The notes: generated from the sequence alone by a model not told the origin. Shown: positions 7,281 through 15,327, counted from the first letter of the stretch. The stretch is DNA of 64,000 nt from CBDFGS01 sp965247255 (GCA_965247255.1 CBDFGS010000013.1:62001-126000); one strand, 5' to 3'. A program made the numbers and translations.

Positions 7281-7745
7281 TCATTCGGTCTTCACATTCG
7301 TGATGTCAGCGCCGGTCTTCTTAGCACCGTGAATCCTTCGTAGTGCGTCGGGCGTCCAGTCGGGCTGTTCGGGACCAAAGAGCCTGCGTAGCTCGTCATC
7401 TGAGTAAGGCACGAAGCCGGGCGGGACCTTCGCCCGGTCTTTTTCCGTCAGGTAGAACCCGACGTAATCCTGCAGCACATCTGACCAGAGCAGGCACGCG
7501 CCGTACTCCAAGACTTGCGTCTCCATCTCTGCCCATCCTTCTTCAGGGGTATCGTCGGGTCGCACCCGCCGATAGCGGCCGTCCGGGAACCGTAGGCGTT
7601 CCACGACACCGGTCTTGTGCTGCTTCAGGACTGGCACTAGATCGGCCGGGACTTTGCTCCCCGGCCGGCACACAAGTTCGTCGCCGTCAAGCGTCACGGA
7701 AACGCCGACGCTGTGGAGTTGGCGGAGTATCGCTCCCACTTCCAT
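7281..7745 (-). CDS. TubC N-terminal docking domain-like protein
   Basis: The first ~50 residues (ILRQLHSVGVSVTLDGDELV, KVPADLVPVLKQHKTGVVERL) match the TubC N-terminal-like fold common in phage and integrative-element proteins, often next to primase or helicase genes. The remaining ~100 residues (VLEYGACLLWSDVLQDYVGF) are typical of such phage accessory proteins, with no catalytic motif. It heads a minus-strand group with the genes at 6864 and 6248. Function beyond protein or nucleic-acid docking is unknown. Confidence 0.7.
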   Translation of the reverse strand: MEVGAILRQLHSVGVSVTLDGDELVCRPGSKVPADLVPVLKQHKTGVVERLRFPDGRYRRVRPDDTPEEGWAEMETQVLEYGACLLWSDVLQDYVGFYLTEKDRAKVPPGFVPYSDDELRRLFGPEQPDWTPDALRRIHGAKKTGADITNVKTE

Positions 7746-7987
7746 ATCAGCTCACCCTCAGCTCATCGTCCGCGCTCTGTTGATCTCGGACCTCGGTATC
7801 GGAGAATTCCTCCTCTGATGTATCAACTGACTCGGCGAGGTGCCCAGCGACCGCGACATCTCTCGCACTTTCCAATACAGGACCGGGGGCTGAAAAGTTA
7901 TGTGTTCTGTGTCCGGAGGGTTTGTCTCCTGATATAGACAACATTTCAGGGGATCGGGGGTTGGAAAATTGGATGTCACCACATTCC
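7746..7987. other. Intergenic stretch left of the IS21 element
   Basis: No gene is recognised. If the IS21 element entered next to the reverse transcriptase, this would be the former upstream region where retron msr-msd RNA would be expected. I see no long inverted a1/a2 repeat in it, and the two IS21 flanks (ACATTCC and CTTGAAT) share no target duplication, so continuity is doubtful. Confidence 0.4.
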
Positions 7988-8090
7988 TGTCAAGGGCGGT
8001 GTGAAAACGTACCAGCGGGGCGGAGCAAAACTGTACCACTGAACGCCACGTTGTGAAGCATCAAGGTCCGGGGGGGCGTGAGAGCCAGGT

Positions 8091-8852
8091 TTAGGCAGTT
8101 GCCCGAGGTTGGTTGGACTTCCTGCTGTGCTTGAGTCGGTAGCTGTCCCCGTTCATCTCCAGGATGTCGACATGGTGGGTGAGGCGGTCGAGGAGAGCTC
8201 CGGTCAGCCGTTCAGAGCCGAACACCTCGGTCCACTCGACGAAGGGCAGGTTGGAGGTCACCAGGACCGATCCACGCTCGTAACGCTGGCTGAACACCTC
8301 GAAGAGGAGCTCGGCGCCAGTCTTGGACAAGGGCACGAAGCCCAGTTCGTCGATGATCAGAAGCTTGAGTCGTGCGAGCCTTCTCTGCAGGTTGAGCAGA
8401 CGCCGTTCGTCCCTGGCCTCGATCAGCTCGTGAACCAGAGCAGCGGCGGTGGTGAAGCCCACGGACAGTCCCCTCTGACACGCAGCCAGACCGAGGGCGA
8501 TATGGGTCTTGCCGGTGCCACTGTTGCCGAGAGCGATGACGTTGTGGGGGCGCTCGATGTACTCGCATCGTGCCAGCTCCAGAACCAGAGCCTTGTTCAG
8601 GGACGGCATAGACAGGAAGTCGAAGGTGTCGAGGCTCTTGGTCGTCGGGAAGCGGGCTGCTTTGATCCGACGTTCCACCATGCGATGGTGACGGTCGATC
8701 AGCTCCAAGTCCGATAGTCGCAGCAGGTAGTCCGGATGGTCAGCTCCCTCACTGGCACACTGGGATGCCAGCTTGTCGTACTCCCTCAGGAACGTGGGGA
8801 GCTTGAGTTGCTTGAGGTTGTGTTCGAGCAACATCGTGGACTTGTTGGTCAT
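8091..8852 (-). CDS. istB: IstB-like ATP-binding protein of IS21
   Basis: The 253-residue AAA+ helper ATPase of IS21 transposition is related to DnaC. It has Walker A in LGNSGTGKTHIALGLA, Walker B in LLIIDELGFVPL, and sensor-type residues in SVLVTSNLPFVEW. It assembles on target DNA and activates the IstA transposase. The ATG overlaps the istA stop (4-bp ATGA overlap), showing translational coupling. Length is normal and all motifs are intact. Confidence 0.95.
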   Translation of the reverse strand: MTNKSTMLLEHNLKQLKLPTFLREYDKLASQCASEGADHPDYLLRLSDLELIDRHHRMVERRIKAARFPTTKSLDTFDFLSMPSLNKALVLELARCEYIERPHNVIALGNSGTGKTHIALGLAACQRGLSVGFTTAAALVHELIEARDERRLLNLQRRLARLKLLIIDELGFVPLSKTGAELLFEVFSQRYERGSVLVTSNLPFVEWTEVFGSERLTGALLDRLTHHVDILEMNGDSYRLKHSRKSNQPRATA

Positions 8853-10357
8853 GACCGGCTCCCCGCCAGGAGAGCCATGTAGTCCCTGGTCGAGGTTGTT
8901 GCAACGTTGGTCCTGGGCAGATACGGGTACAACTCCATGTCGAGTCTAGGCGGTCGACCCTCGATCCTGCACAGCACCAGGTGCTTGACAGCATCGAAGC
9001 TCACAGCCCCGAGTCGAATGGCGTCTCGTACGGCGTCGTGGACTTCTTCCGGCTGGAAGTTCTCCATCAGTCTGAGCACCTGCACGAACTCCCTCTTTCC
9101 TCGCTTGCCCATCCTCGACTCCAGCAGCCGCCGCAACACTCCGAACTCCTCGGGCAACTCCCATCCAACCAGCGGCGCCGCCTGATCCAATGCCCTCGTC
9201 TTCTTCTCAAGGAGCGGCAGGTAATGGAGAGGGTCGAAGACGAAGTCGTCTCGATCGTATGAGCGCCGATGGCGGGCGATGACTTCAGCGCCACAGCTGA
9301 TCACAACCTCGTGTACATATCCGCGGACCAGAACGTCCCGATGACCGTAGGCCACCGGGACCGAATAGTCATTGGTCCGGTATCTGACCAGGGACAGAGA
9401 ACTGACCCTCGTCGCGTGCTTGTCGCTGGCGTCGTACGGTACGGCCGGCAGAGGCAGCAACTTCTCTAGGTCCCGCTCCAGCCGTTCTCCTATCGTCTCG
9501 TTGCGGCCGCGGAGTCGATCTTCGAACCGTCTGAGGCAGTGTTGCTCCAGATGAGCATTGAGGGCATCGAAGCTCTCGAACGATGGAATGGGCACCAGGA
9601 AGTTCCGGCGGACATAGCCGACCAGACCTTCTACTTTGCCCTTATCGTTCCCTTTGCCTGGACGGCCAAACCGGTCCTCGAACAGGTAGTGGGACTGAAG
9701 CTCGGAGAACACCCTGGTCCGCTGCCGGCGACCATCTCCCAGGATTCTGGCTACCGCGAGCGTGGTGTTGTCGTAGAGGATGCTCTGAGGCACTCCGCCC
9801 AGGAACGCGAAGGCGGAGACGTGTCCGTCGCAGAATGACTCCGTCGTCTCGGCGGGATACGCCTTCACATAGCACCCGTCGCTGTGAGGGAGGTCCAGGG
9901 CGAAGTAGTGGGCTTTGCGTTCCACTCCGCCGATGACCACCCACGCTTCGCCAAAGTCACACTGGGCATGTCCCGGGGAATGGGACAGTGGTACGAACAT
10001 CTCTCGGGTCCGACGACGGCGTTCTCGAACGTAGTCTTTGACTATCGTGTACTTGCCGGGGAAGCCGTGTTCGTCTCTGAGCCGTTCGTAGATACGCTTG
10101 GCGGTGTGACGCTGCTTCTTCGGTGAGGTCAGATCCTGCTCCAGGATCTGGTCCATCACACCCTTATATGGATCGAGCTTCGGTCTGCGAGCCGGTCGTT
10201 GCCGTCGATACCCTGGGGGCACGGAGTACTCGAGCATCTTGCGCACCGTGTCCCGGTGTAGCCCGAACACTCGGGCCGCCTCTCGGACGCTCATCCCTTC
10301 GACGAAACAAGCCTTGCGAACACGGACGTAAATACCCACCTTGTACATCCAATCCAC
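8849..10357 (-). CDS. istA: IstA transposase of IS21
   Basis: The 502-residue DDE transposase has an N-terminal helix-turn-helix (GMSVREAARVFGLHRDTVRKML), an rve-type catalytic core starting at AQCDFGEAWVVIGG (first Asp), SILYDNTTLAV (second Asp) and GNDKGKVEGLVGYVRRNF (Glu). A C-terminal Mu-type beta domain follows (VRYRTNDYSVPVAYGHRDVL). It cuts and joins the element ends. The frame appears intact and the element may be active. Confidence 0.95.
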   Translation of the reverse strand: MDWMYKVGIYVRVRKACFVEGMSVREAARVFGLHRDTVRKMLEYSVPPGYRRQRPARRPKLDPYKGVMDQILEQDLTSPKKQRHTAKRIYERLRDEHGFPGKYTIVKDYVRERRRRTREMFVPLSHSPGHAQCDFGEAWVVIGGVERKAHYFALDLPHSDGCYVKAYPAETTESFCDGHVSAFAFLGGVPQSILYDNTTLAVARILGDGRRQRTRVFSELQSHYLFEDRFGRPGKGNDKGKVEGLVGYVRRNFLVPIPSFESFDALNAHLEQHCLRRFEDRLRGRNETIGERLERDLEKLLPLPAVPYDASDKHATRVSSLSLVRYRTNDYSVPVAYGHRDVLVRGYVHEVVISCGAEVIARHRRSYDRDDFVFDPLHYLPLLEKKTRALDQAAPLVGWELPEEFGVLRRLLESRMGKRGKREFVQVLRLMENFQPEEVHDAVRDAIRLGAVSFDAVKHLVLCRIEGRPPRLDMELYPYLPRTNVATTSTRDYMALLAGSRS

Positions 10358-10383
10358 CTTCAGTCAGGTTCGGTCGTTCCTGA

Positions 10384-11430
10384 TTGAAGGCGACAGGCGG
10401 TACAGTTTTCAAACGCCACACCTCAGCGCTCGACCGCCCAGGTGGTACATTATCTCTCCGCCCTTCACACTTGAATCTTGGGCGACTCTACTGGTTGGCG
10501 TATAAGTCCCCGCCTGGACAACGCTACTCCAAGCACGAGATTCCAAAAAAGTCGGGCCGCGAACCTCGGACTATTCATGCGCCGAATGCGTCACTCAAAT
10601 TCGCTCAACGGGCGTTACTTCCGCTACTCGAGGGCACATATGAGGCTCGCGACTCTGTCCATGGTTTTGTGCGAGAAAAATCAGTAAAAACCAACGCCGG
10701 CGCTCACATTGGTAGTAGGTATGTGCTGAACGTTGATATCGCCAATTTCTTCCCTTCGATCACGCCACAACGCATCCAGGGACTGCTAACTAGCAAGCCT
10801 TACGAGCTGACTTCAACCGTCGCGCACATAATCACGGAACTCTGCACCCATCCGGACGGTTTTCTGCCTCAAGGCTCACCGACCTCTCCGATATTGTCGA
10901 ACATGATTTGTTGGAGCATGGACGGCGCCCTACAACGACTTGCCTCTCAATTTCGATGTACATACTCTCGATACGCCGACGACATGACCTTTAGCTACGG
11001 GGGTGAACCATTCCCTCAAGCGATCGCCAGGTATCCCATAGCGTACGGGACTTCCCAAGTAGTAATAGGGACACGCCTTCGATCACTGATTCGAAACCAT
11101 GGGTTTGACCTAAATTACGGGAAGTCTCGACTTCAAGTTTCTTGGTCGCGCCAGGAGGTCACGGGCCTCACTGTGAACGAAAAGATCAACGTTCGGAGGT
11201 CTTATGTAAAGAACCTAAGAGCGATTCTGCACAATTGGAAACATCGAGGGTATGAAGACACTCAACGTCGGTATAGAGCTCTTAGGAGAGGTCGCAAGAA
11301 GAATGACGAGATAGAACTCCGAAGGGCTGTGAAGGGTCGTCTCGACTACTTGAAGATGATTCGAGGTGATGACGATCCACTCTACCGTCGCTATATGGAC
11401 GAATATCACTCCCTTGCCGATGCTAAGTAG
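10384..11430 (+). CDS. Retron-type reverse transcriptase, N-terminus replaced by IS21 end
   Basis: The frame carries RT motifs in order: IPKKSGREPRTIHAP, LNVDIANFFPSI (catalytic Asp), LPQGSPTSPILSN, and RYADDMTFSY (YADD). It also has both retron-specific signatures: TNAGAH in region X (NAxxH) and EVTGLTVN in region Y (VTG). Retron RTs copy an adjacent structured RNA into branched msDNA. Codons before 10,470 lie inside the IS21 end. A TTG at 10,471 directly after the element could serve, leaving ~320 residues and few residues before the RT core, so the N-terminus may be clipped. No msr-msd RNA is recognised upstream. The FRG gene starts 3 bp after the stop. Confidence 0.85.
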   Translation: MKATGGTVFKRHTSALDRPGGTLSLRPSHLNLGRLYWLAYKSPPGQRYSKHEIPKKSGREPRTIHAPNASLKFAQRALLPLLEGTYEARDSVHGFVREKSVKTNAGAHIGSRYVLNVDIANFFPSITPQRIQGLLTSKPYELTSTVAHIITELCTHPDGFLPQGSPTSPILSNMICWSMDGALQRLASQFRCTYSRYADDMTFSYGGEPFPQAIARYPIAYGTSQVVIGTRLRSLIRNHGFDLNYGKSRLQVSWSRQEVTGLTVNEKINVRRSYVKNLRAILHNWKHRGYEDTQRRYRALRRGRKKNDEIELRRAVKGRLDYLKMIRGDDDPLYRRYMDEYHSLADAK

Positions 11431-11433
11431 ATC

Positions 11434-12045
11434 ATGAATACAGAGCCTGCGGGGTCGCGGAATCCAGATGCTTTTGCGATGTTTGAAACGCTGATCATTC
11501 CCTGCACGAGCGCGGAAGATATGTTCCAGAACCTTCAATTTGGATCGCCTGTCCTCGCGGGGGCCTCTCACGGAGACGTAGGATTCCGCGGTCAGTCAGA
11601 CGCCACTTGGCCACTTGAGCCGAATGCGTTTCGAAGTAAGAGCACGTTGGGGTACCTGCGTGCCCCGATTTCCGGTCGTCAAACTGACATAAACCTTCAG
11701 GTACCCGCGGAAATCCAGTCGATCCGTGAGTTCGCCGAGCGGGCCGACGGTGCTGGTCTACCGGTGCCAGGCCCATTTCATGAATTCCGATCGGCAATTC
11801 GTTGGGACGAAAAAGACCCTTTGACAATCGACCAATGGCCCAAAACGGAGCACCAAGAAATCGTCGCGATGGCCCAGCATCACGGGGTGCCCACACGTCT
11901 ACTAGATTTTACTTACGACCCCCTCACTGCCAGTTATTTCGCGGCTTGGAAGAGTTTTGTTCGTCGAGATTCTGGAAAGACTAGCCGTAAGGATCCCAAC
12001 CGGCAGTCTAGCAAGTCCTTCGCGATTTGGGCGGTAAGATTCTGA
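11434..12045 (+). pseudogene. FRG-domain protein, truncated
   Basis: The start lies 3 bp after the RT stop, so the two genes are co-translated. The product has the FRG signature: DVGFRGQSDATWPLEPNAFR, a Glu in KTEHQEIVAMAQHHGVPTRL and LLDFTYDPLTASYFAAW. FRG domains (named after F/Y-R-G) occur in bacterial and phage proteins of unclear, possibly nucleic-acid-related, function. The frame stops at 203 residues after FAIWAVRF, where family members go on with another ~50-100 residues. Other frames downstream hold short plausible continuations, so decay by frameshift is likely. As the RT partner it would be the presumed effector. Confidence 0.75.
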
Positions 12046-12207
12046 ATCGAGAAGGCATCTCTTTGTCCTCGTTGATGCCCGACCATGACCACGTTGTAAG
12101 CGGACTTGAACTGGAGCGAAAGCTGAGGATGCCGGCGCCCAGGCCGCAAACAAGATCTCCACGGCGGGTAGCCAGATAGCCACATCTGAGGCCGATAGTT
12201 ACGCTAT

Positions 12208-12264
12208 CCCAGCCACCGAAAAGTCGCAGTGCCTTAGCAGTTTTTCAAGAGTTTGCTGGCTGGG
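12208..12264. other. Inverted repeat with 41-nt loop downstream of FRG gene
   Basis: CCCAGCCA (12,208-12,215) and TGGCTGGG (12,257-12,264) are perfect 8-bp inverted arms in the gap between FRG and the HEPN-like gene. This could be a structured RNA, a weak terminator or chance. Retron RNAs normally lie upstream of the RT, which argues against msr-msd. Confidence 0.35.
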
Positions 12265-12314
12265 CCTCGCCCTGGTGCGACAGGCTCAGCCCGACAGTCG
12301 GCAGGGAGGTGCCC

Positions 12315-12824
12315 TTGACCAACCAAACAAACGGGGACGATCTTGATCCGGAGTCAGATCAGATCAGAGAAGTGTTCGCTCGGTTCGGTCTTGCTATCTT
12401 TCAGGCCCAGGCTTTGGAAAGACAGCTAGCGGTCATCCTGGCGGCGCATTACGGAACGAGCTCAAAGGTGGTTACCAGGGCTGGTTTTGACGAACTGCTC
12501 GCGAGATTCTTCAGAGAGACTCTTGGGTCGCTTACTAGGAAGGCCGCACATGTACCCGAGATCGAGGAAGTCGATGCAACCGAGTTGAAAACGGCGCTCA
12601 CCAAGAGGAACTGGCTCGTACATCAATACTTCTGGGAAAGAGCGATTGAGTTCCTGTCCGAATCTGGAAGGACATCAATGATTCAAGAATTGCGGGACGC
12701 GGCGGATATGTTTGATCGGCTCGACAAACGCTACACAGGCATGGCACGTGCCTGGGCTGAAAAGCGCGGCATCACTGCGGAAGACATAGATAATGAACTG
12801 CAGAAGCTCATCAGAGGAGACTGA
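12315..12824 (+). CDS. HEPN-like helical protein
   Basis: An all-helical protein of ~169 residues has KRNWLVHQYFWERA in its second half. The R-x4-H pattern, with Asn after Arg, is the catalytic signature of HEPN ribonucleases, and an AIFQAQALERQLAVILAAHYG helix precedes it as in HEPN folds. I prefer the TTG at 12,315, which has GGGAGG 5 nt upstream; the GTG at 12,309 overlaps that SD. It lies in the RT-FRG region but 270 bp beyond FRG, so it may or may not belong to the same system. HEPN assignment is from the motif only. Confidence 0.55.
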   Translation: MTNQTNGDDLDPESDQIREVFARFGLAIFQAQALERQLAVILAAHYGTSSKVVTRAGFDELLARFFRETLGSLTRKAAHVPEIEEVDATELKTALTKRNWLVHQYFWERAIEFLSESGRTSMIQELRDAADMFDRLDKRYTGMARAWAEKRGITAEDIDNELQKLIRGD

Positions 12825-12865
12825 GGGATACCGATCGGAAAGGGATCTTCTCGAGGTGGCATATT

Positions 12866-13366
12866 GTGGCGTTGCAAGACGGGAAGAAGTACACAATAGC
12901 GAAAAGGCGGCACGAGGTCGTTCGTCTCAAAATCGCCGGTAAATCTGAGCGAGCCATTGCCAAGGAGCTAGAGGGAAGAGGCTACAAGATCAGCCACGGC
13001 CAAGTTCATCGGGACTGGCGTGCCGAGCTAAGGGAGCTCGCCGATAGTCACTCGGAGGAAGCAGACAATCTGCGAGTCACACAGAACGACCGCTACAACG
13101 AGCTTCTAGCCGCCCATTGGGAAAAGGCTCAGGCTGGTGACGTGAAGGCGGCGGATATAGTGCTGAAGATCATCAAAGGCATTCGGGACGTCAACGGACT
13201 GGACTTAACCGGGCGCGACACCACCAACGTAAACACGATGGCCGTGCTCAATACCCGTGCTAACGAAGCGGCTGCTGCTAAGAAGAAACTCGTTGAGCTC
13301 CTCAGTCGTAAGCACGATGCCGAACGGCCCGTTAGCAACGGGACAGATTCAGGAAGGGATCAGTGA
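12866..13366 (+). CDS. HTH protein resembling a terminase small subunit
   Basis: The 166-residue product begins with a homeodomain-like helix-turn-helix (LKIAGKSERAIAKELEGRGY, SHGQVHRDWRAEL). A helical middle (NELLAAHWEKAQAGDVKAAD, IVLKIIKGI) is typical of small terminase or Terminase_1-like phage proteins, and the tail is charged. Its last ~55 residues recur as a cut-off fragment next to the IS1380 copies (20,017 and 22,786), so a paralogue was once there. No large terminase is nearby. A regulatory DNA-binding role is possible. Confidence 0.6.
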   Translation: MALQDGKKYTIAKRRHEVVRLKIAGKSERAIAKELEGRGYKISHGQVHRDWRAELRELADSHSEEADNLRVTQNDRYNELLAAHWEKAQAGDVKAADIVLKIIKGIRDVNGLDLTGRDTTNVNTMAVLNTRANEAAAAKKKLVELLSRKHDAERPVSNGTDSGRDQ

Positions 13367-13433
13367 GCTAACGCCTGACCGACCAGTGCCCCGCTCAGAA
13401 CGACGTGGCCGCGAGAGCCCCCTGGTCTGTGGC

Positions 13434-13463
13434 ACCTGCGCCACGTCCCTGAGCCCCGAGCGT
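13434..13463 (-). repeat. Dispersed repeat A, short copy
   Basis: CCTGCGCCACGT followed by GAGCCCCGAGCG matches the first ~30 bp of repeat A and ends 7 bp before the promoter of leader module 2. The same order, repeat A then leader module, occurs at 2611-3041. Confidence 0.5.
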
Positions 13464-13532
13464 CCAGCCCTTGACCTAAAGGGCAGCGCTGACTTAGAGT
13501 GTCGATATCGATCGAGGAAGGAGGTGAGGAAT

Positions 13533-13589
13533 ATGAACAAGAACCTTGCTCTATCTTCTCCTCCTGTCTGGAGGGCTCGGCCACTCTAA
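13533..13589 (+). CDS. Leader peptide 2 (18 aa)
   Basis: ATG at 13,533 after GGAAGGAGGTGAGG encodes MNKNLALSSPPVWRARPL, stop TAA. Two of 18 residues differ from leader peptide 1. The Pro-Pro and Arg-Ala-Arg features are kept, as is the CCTCC/GGAGG internal hairpin. Confidence 0.75.
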   Translation: MNKNLALSSPPVWRARPL

Positions 13590-13610
13590 GACCAGCCAGC
13601 GATTCGAATT

Positions 13611-13651
13611 GGCCATAGGTACGACAAGGTTCGTCTCCTATGGCCTTTTTT
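13611..13651 (+). terminator. Intrinsic terminator inside leader module 2
   Basis: GGCCATAGG (13,611-13,619) pairs with CCTATGGCC (13,637-13,645), then six T. Stem sequence is identical to module 1, while the loop differs by small substitutions. It precedes the APH gene by ~135 bp. Confidence 0.85.
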
Positions 13652-13785
13652 GTTGTTCAAGATTTGATGAACTGAGGGAGGTAAGTCCTTGAATACAAAT
13701 TGGTGATCAAGCTCCAAAGGTCGGCGGTGTCGAGGATCCATTTTGGAGCATTAGCGAGCACCTCGCGACGGTATCGCGTCTAGCA

Positions 13786-14748
13786 ATGACGTCACAGAAG
13801 TTGCTTGCCATGTTGCCAGACGTGCCATTCCCGCAACTCTCAGCGGGGGAAATCGGCGCGATCATCGCTCGTCACAAATTGAATGTCTCGCCGGACGAAG
13901 TGACACAATTACCGAGAGCCGGCACTGTTAACACCGCGCTCGCGCTCGGGGAGAACTACGTACTCCGCGTTCCCAAGCCGACATCTGGTGCTGTTGGCGA
14001 CACATGTACGGAGTCGGTCGCAGCGCCTGTTGCCAAAGCCGCCGGGGTGCGGACACCGGCCCTTCTTGTGTTTGATGACAGCAAGGGAATTCTGGATGTT
14101 CCGTACACGATCTACAAGCGAGTGGACGGCCAGAACTTCGGGCTAGGCAATATCGATGCTGACGCAAGCGCCCACGTCTACCGCGAGATTGGACGCGAGC
14201 TAGCCATTCTGCACCAGCGCGTCGAGACCTGTCCGGATCCCCACGGCTATTTACACCAGCCCGGCCGGCTCGACCCATCCGACGTGCTCGACCAACTGGG
14301 TTCGGCGGCGTTACTCAGCGGCTCCAATATCAAATGGCTGAACCGGGTCTTTGGCCGACTTCGCTCAGCGGTAGAGGAGGCAACCGGGTTCAAGCGTTTC
14401 CTTCACAACGATGTGCTCCCAACGAACGTAATCGTGAATGGTGGCGCGTTCGTAGCTCTTATCGACTGGAATGGTGCGGGCTGGGGGGACCCGGCACTCG
14501 AGTTCGCGACGGTCCCCTCAAGGGCGGTTCCTCATGCTCTAGCCGGCTACCGAGAGCTAGCCTCCCTCGATGGGAACGACACCGCCGAGCAGCGGATCTT
14601 GTGGGACCATCTCTGCCTGGCACTTTACTTTCTGCAGCGCCCGCCGTTCTACGAGACCGTCAGCTGGGCGCGGCCGCCTTTTGCGCGACTAACTGAACTC
14701 GTTGCTACGGCCTCCCGGTTCAAGGCTTGGCAGGATCTCCTCTCCTGA
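13786..14748 (+). CDS. Aminoglycoside phosphotransferase family kinase
   Basis: The 320-residue APH-fold kinase has the catalytic loop RFLHNDVLPTNVIV (HNDxxxxN, Asn for the usual Gly), the metal-binding ALIDWNGAGWGDPALE and an N-lobe NYVLRVPKP strand. It sits behind leader module 2. ATG at 13,786 lacks a good SD. The frame is open upstream to a TGA at ~13,695 and reads DPFWSISEHLATVSRL there, while a strong SD (GAGGGAGGTAAG, 13,673) precedes only a 5-codon TTG ORF. An indel may therefore have broken the native start. Substrate is unknown; antibiotic phosphorylation is inferred from context. Confidence 0.8.
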   Translation: MTSQKLLAMLPDVPFPQLSAGEIGAIIARHKLNVSPDEVTQLPRAGTVNTALALGENYVLRVPKPTSGAVGDTCTESVAAPVAKAAGVRTPALLVFDDSKGILDVPYTIYKRVDGQNFGLGNIDADASAHVYREIGRELAILHQRVETCPDPHGYLHQPGRLDPSDVLDQLGSAALLSGSNIKWLNRVFGRLRSAVEEATGFKRFLHNDVLPTNVIVNGGAFVALIDWNGAGWGDPALEFATVPSRAVPHALAGYRELASLDGNDTAEQRILWDHLCLALYFLQRPPFYETVSWARPPFARLTELVATASRFKAWQDLLS

Positions 14749-15014
14749 GCTGTGATTAACCCTGCTTGAGAGGGCAGCCGGATTGGCCGCTGGTGGCCGT
14801 TTTTGCCGGCGCTCCATCTGGTCACGGAGAGAACCCGCATGTACCGTCACGCCTGCGCCGTTGTGCTCATTATGCTCATGCTTTCTAGGCTTGGTTGTCC
14901 TACTTAGGGAAAGCCCGCAATGCCTCGCCCAGCTATGAAATGTGGTCTGATACACTGCTGCCGAGCGTCTGAGGTGGATGAGTTGCGGGGGATTCTTATT
15001 TGGGAGGTGGAGAA
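14749..15014. other. Intergenic stretch
   Basis: No gene, repeat or convincing terminator is seen here. A short GGCC-GCTGGT-GGCC hairpin followed by TTTTT near 14,800 could weakly terminate the APH transcript. Confidence 0.35.
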
Positions 15015-15290
15015 TTGGAGACTAAGAAAGACCGGCCCCCGTACGACAAACTGTGGAATGCCCTGACCCGCAAGCCAAAAGACGACCTAATGGGCGAGAT
15101 GATCAAGAACACGCTTTCGCAGCGAGAAGCCGAGCAACTGCAGATGCGATTCGGGTTGACCGGCGAGTCGCCTACGTCCCTAGTCGAAACGGCAGACCGC
15201 TTTGAGACAGACGAAGATGGCGTTCGGGAGATGGAAGCACTTGCGCTGAGAAAGCTGCGAGGAGTTCTAGCACGATCCCTGCATGTTTGA
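15015..15290 (+). CDS. Stand-alone sigma-70 region 4 protein
   Basis: The ~91-residue product consists of a charged N-terminus and a region-4-like helix-turn-helix: LSQREAEQLQMRFGLTGE, then ADRFETDEDGVREMEALALR and KLRGVLA. This parallels the -35-binding end of RpoD-type factors ('RQIEa.aLrKLR'). No region 2 is present, so it cannot be a complete sigma factor. It may be a DNA-binding regulator or co-sigma factor. TTG at 15,015 follows GGGAGGTGGAG; the frame also opens at a TTG at 15,000. Confidence 0.65.
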   Translation: METKKDRPPYDKLWNALTRKPKDDLMGEMIKNTLSQREAEQLQMRFGLTGESPTSLVETADRFETDEDGVREMEALALRKLRGVLARSLHV

Positions 15291-15327
15291 TCCCGCCACC
15301 CTCGGCACCATCCACCCCACATGCTCA

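Larger units (their letters stand above)
7988..10469 (-). mobile_element. IS21-family insertion sequence
   Basis: The element is ~2.48 kb, bounded by imperfect inverted ends TGTCAAGGGCGG (7988) and CCGCCCTTCACA (10,458-10,469). Internal subterminal repeats of the 'aaaactgtacc' type occur near both ends, as usual for IS21. It carries istA and istB on the minus strand. No matching target duplication flanks it, so it has recombined since insertion or one flank was lost. Its right end abuts the reverse transcriptase frame. Confidence 0.85.
13471..13651 (+). promoter_or_regulatory. Leader module 2: promoter, leader ORF and terminator before APH gene
   Basis: TTGACC (13,471), an 18-bp spacer and TAGAGT (13,495) form a promoter with the same geometry as module 1 but different spacer sequence. 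From the ATCGATCGAGGAAGGAGG block onward the two modules are nearly identical through leader peptide, ATTCGAAT palindrome and terminator. The SD/anti-SD and CCTCC/GGAGG alternatives are kept. Here the module controls an APH-family kinase rather than a GNAT enzyme, so the regulator has moved as a unit or been selected independently of the enzyme. Confidence 0.75.

Noticed and set aside
7988..10469. IS21 target duplication defining the native RT upstream region
   Set aside because: Flanks ACATTCC and CTTGAAT do not match, so the left flank cannot be assumed to be the original upstream sequence.
10384..11430. Diversity-generating retroelement or group II intron for the RT
   Set aside because: No template/variable repeat pair, Avd gene, intron domain V or maturase domain was seen, while retron motifs NAxxH and VTG are present. 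DUF1566 at 29 kb resembles DGR target folds but is 17 kb away and unlinked.
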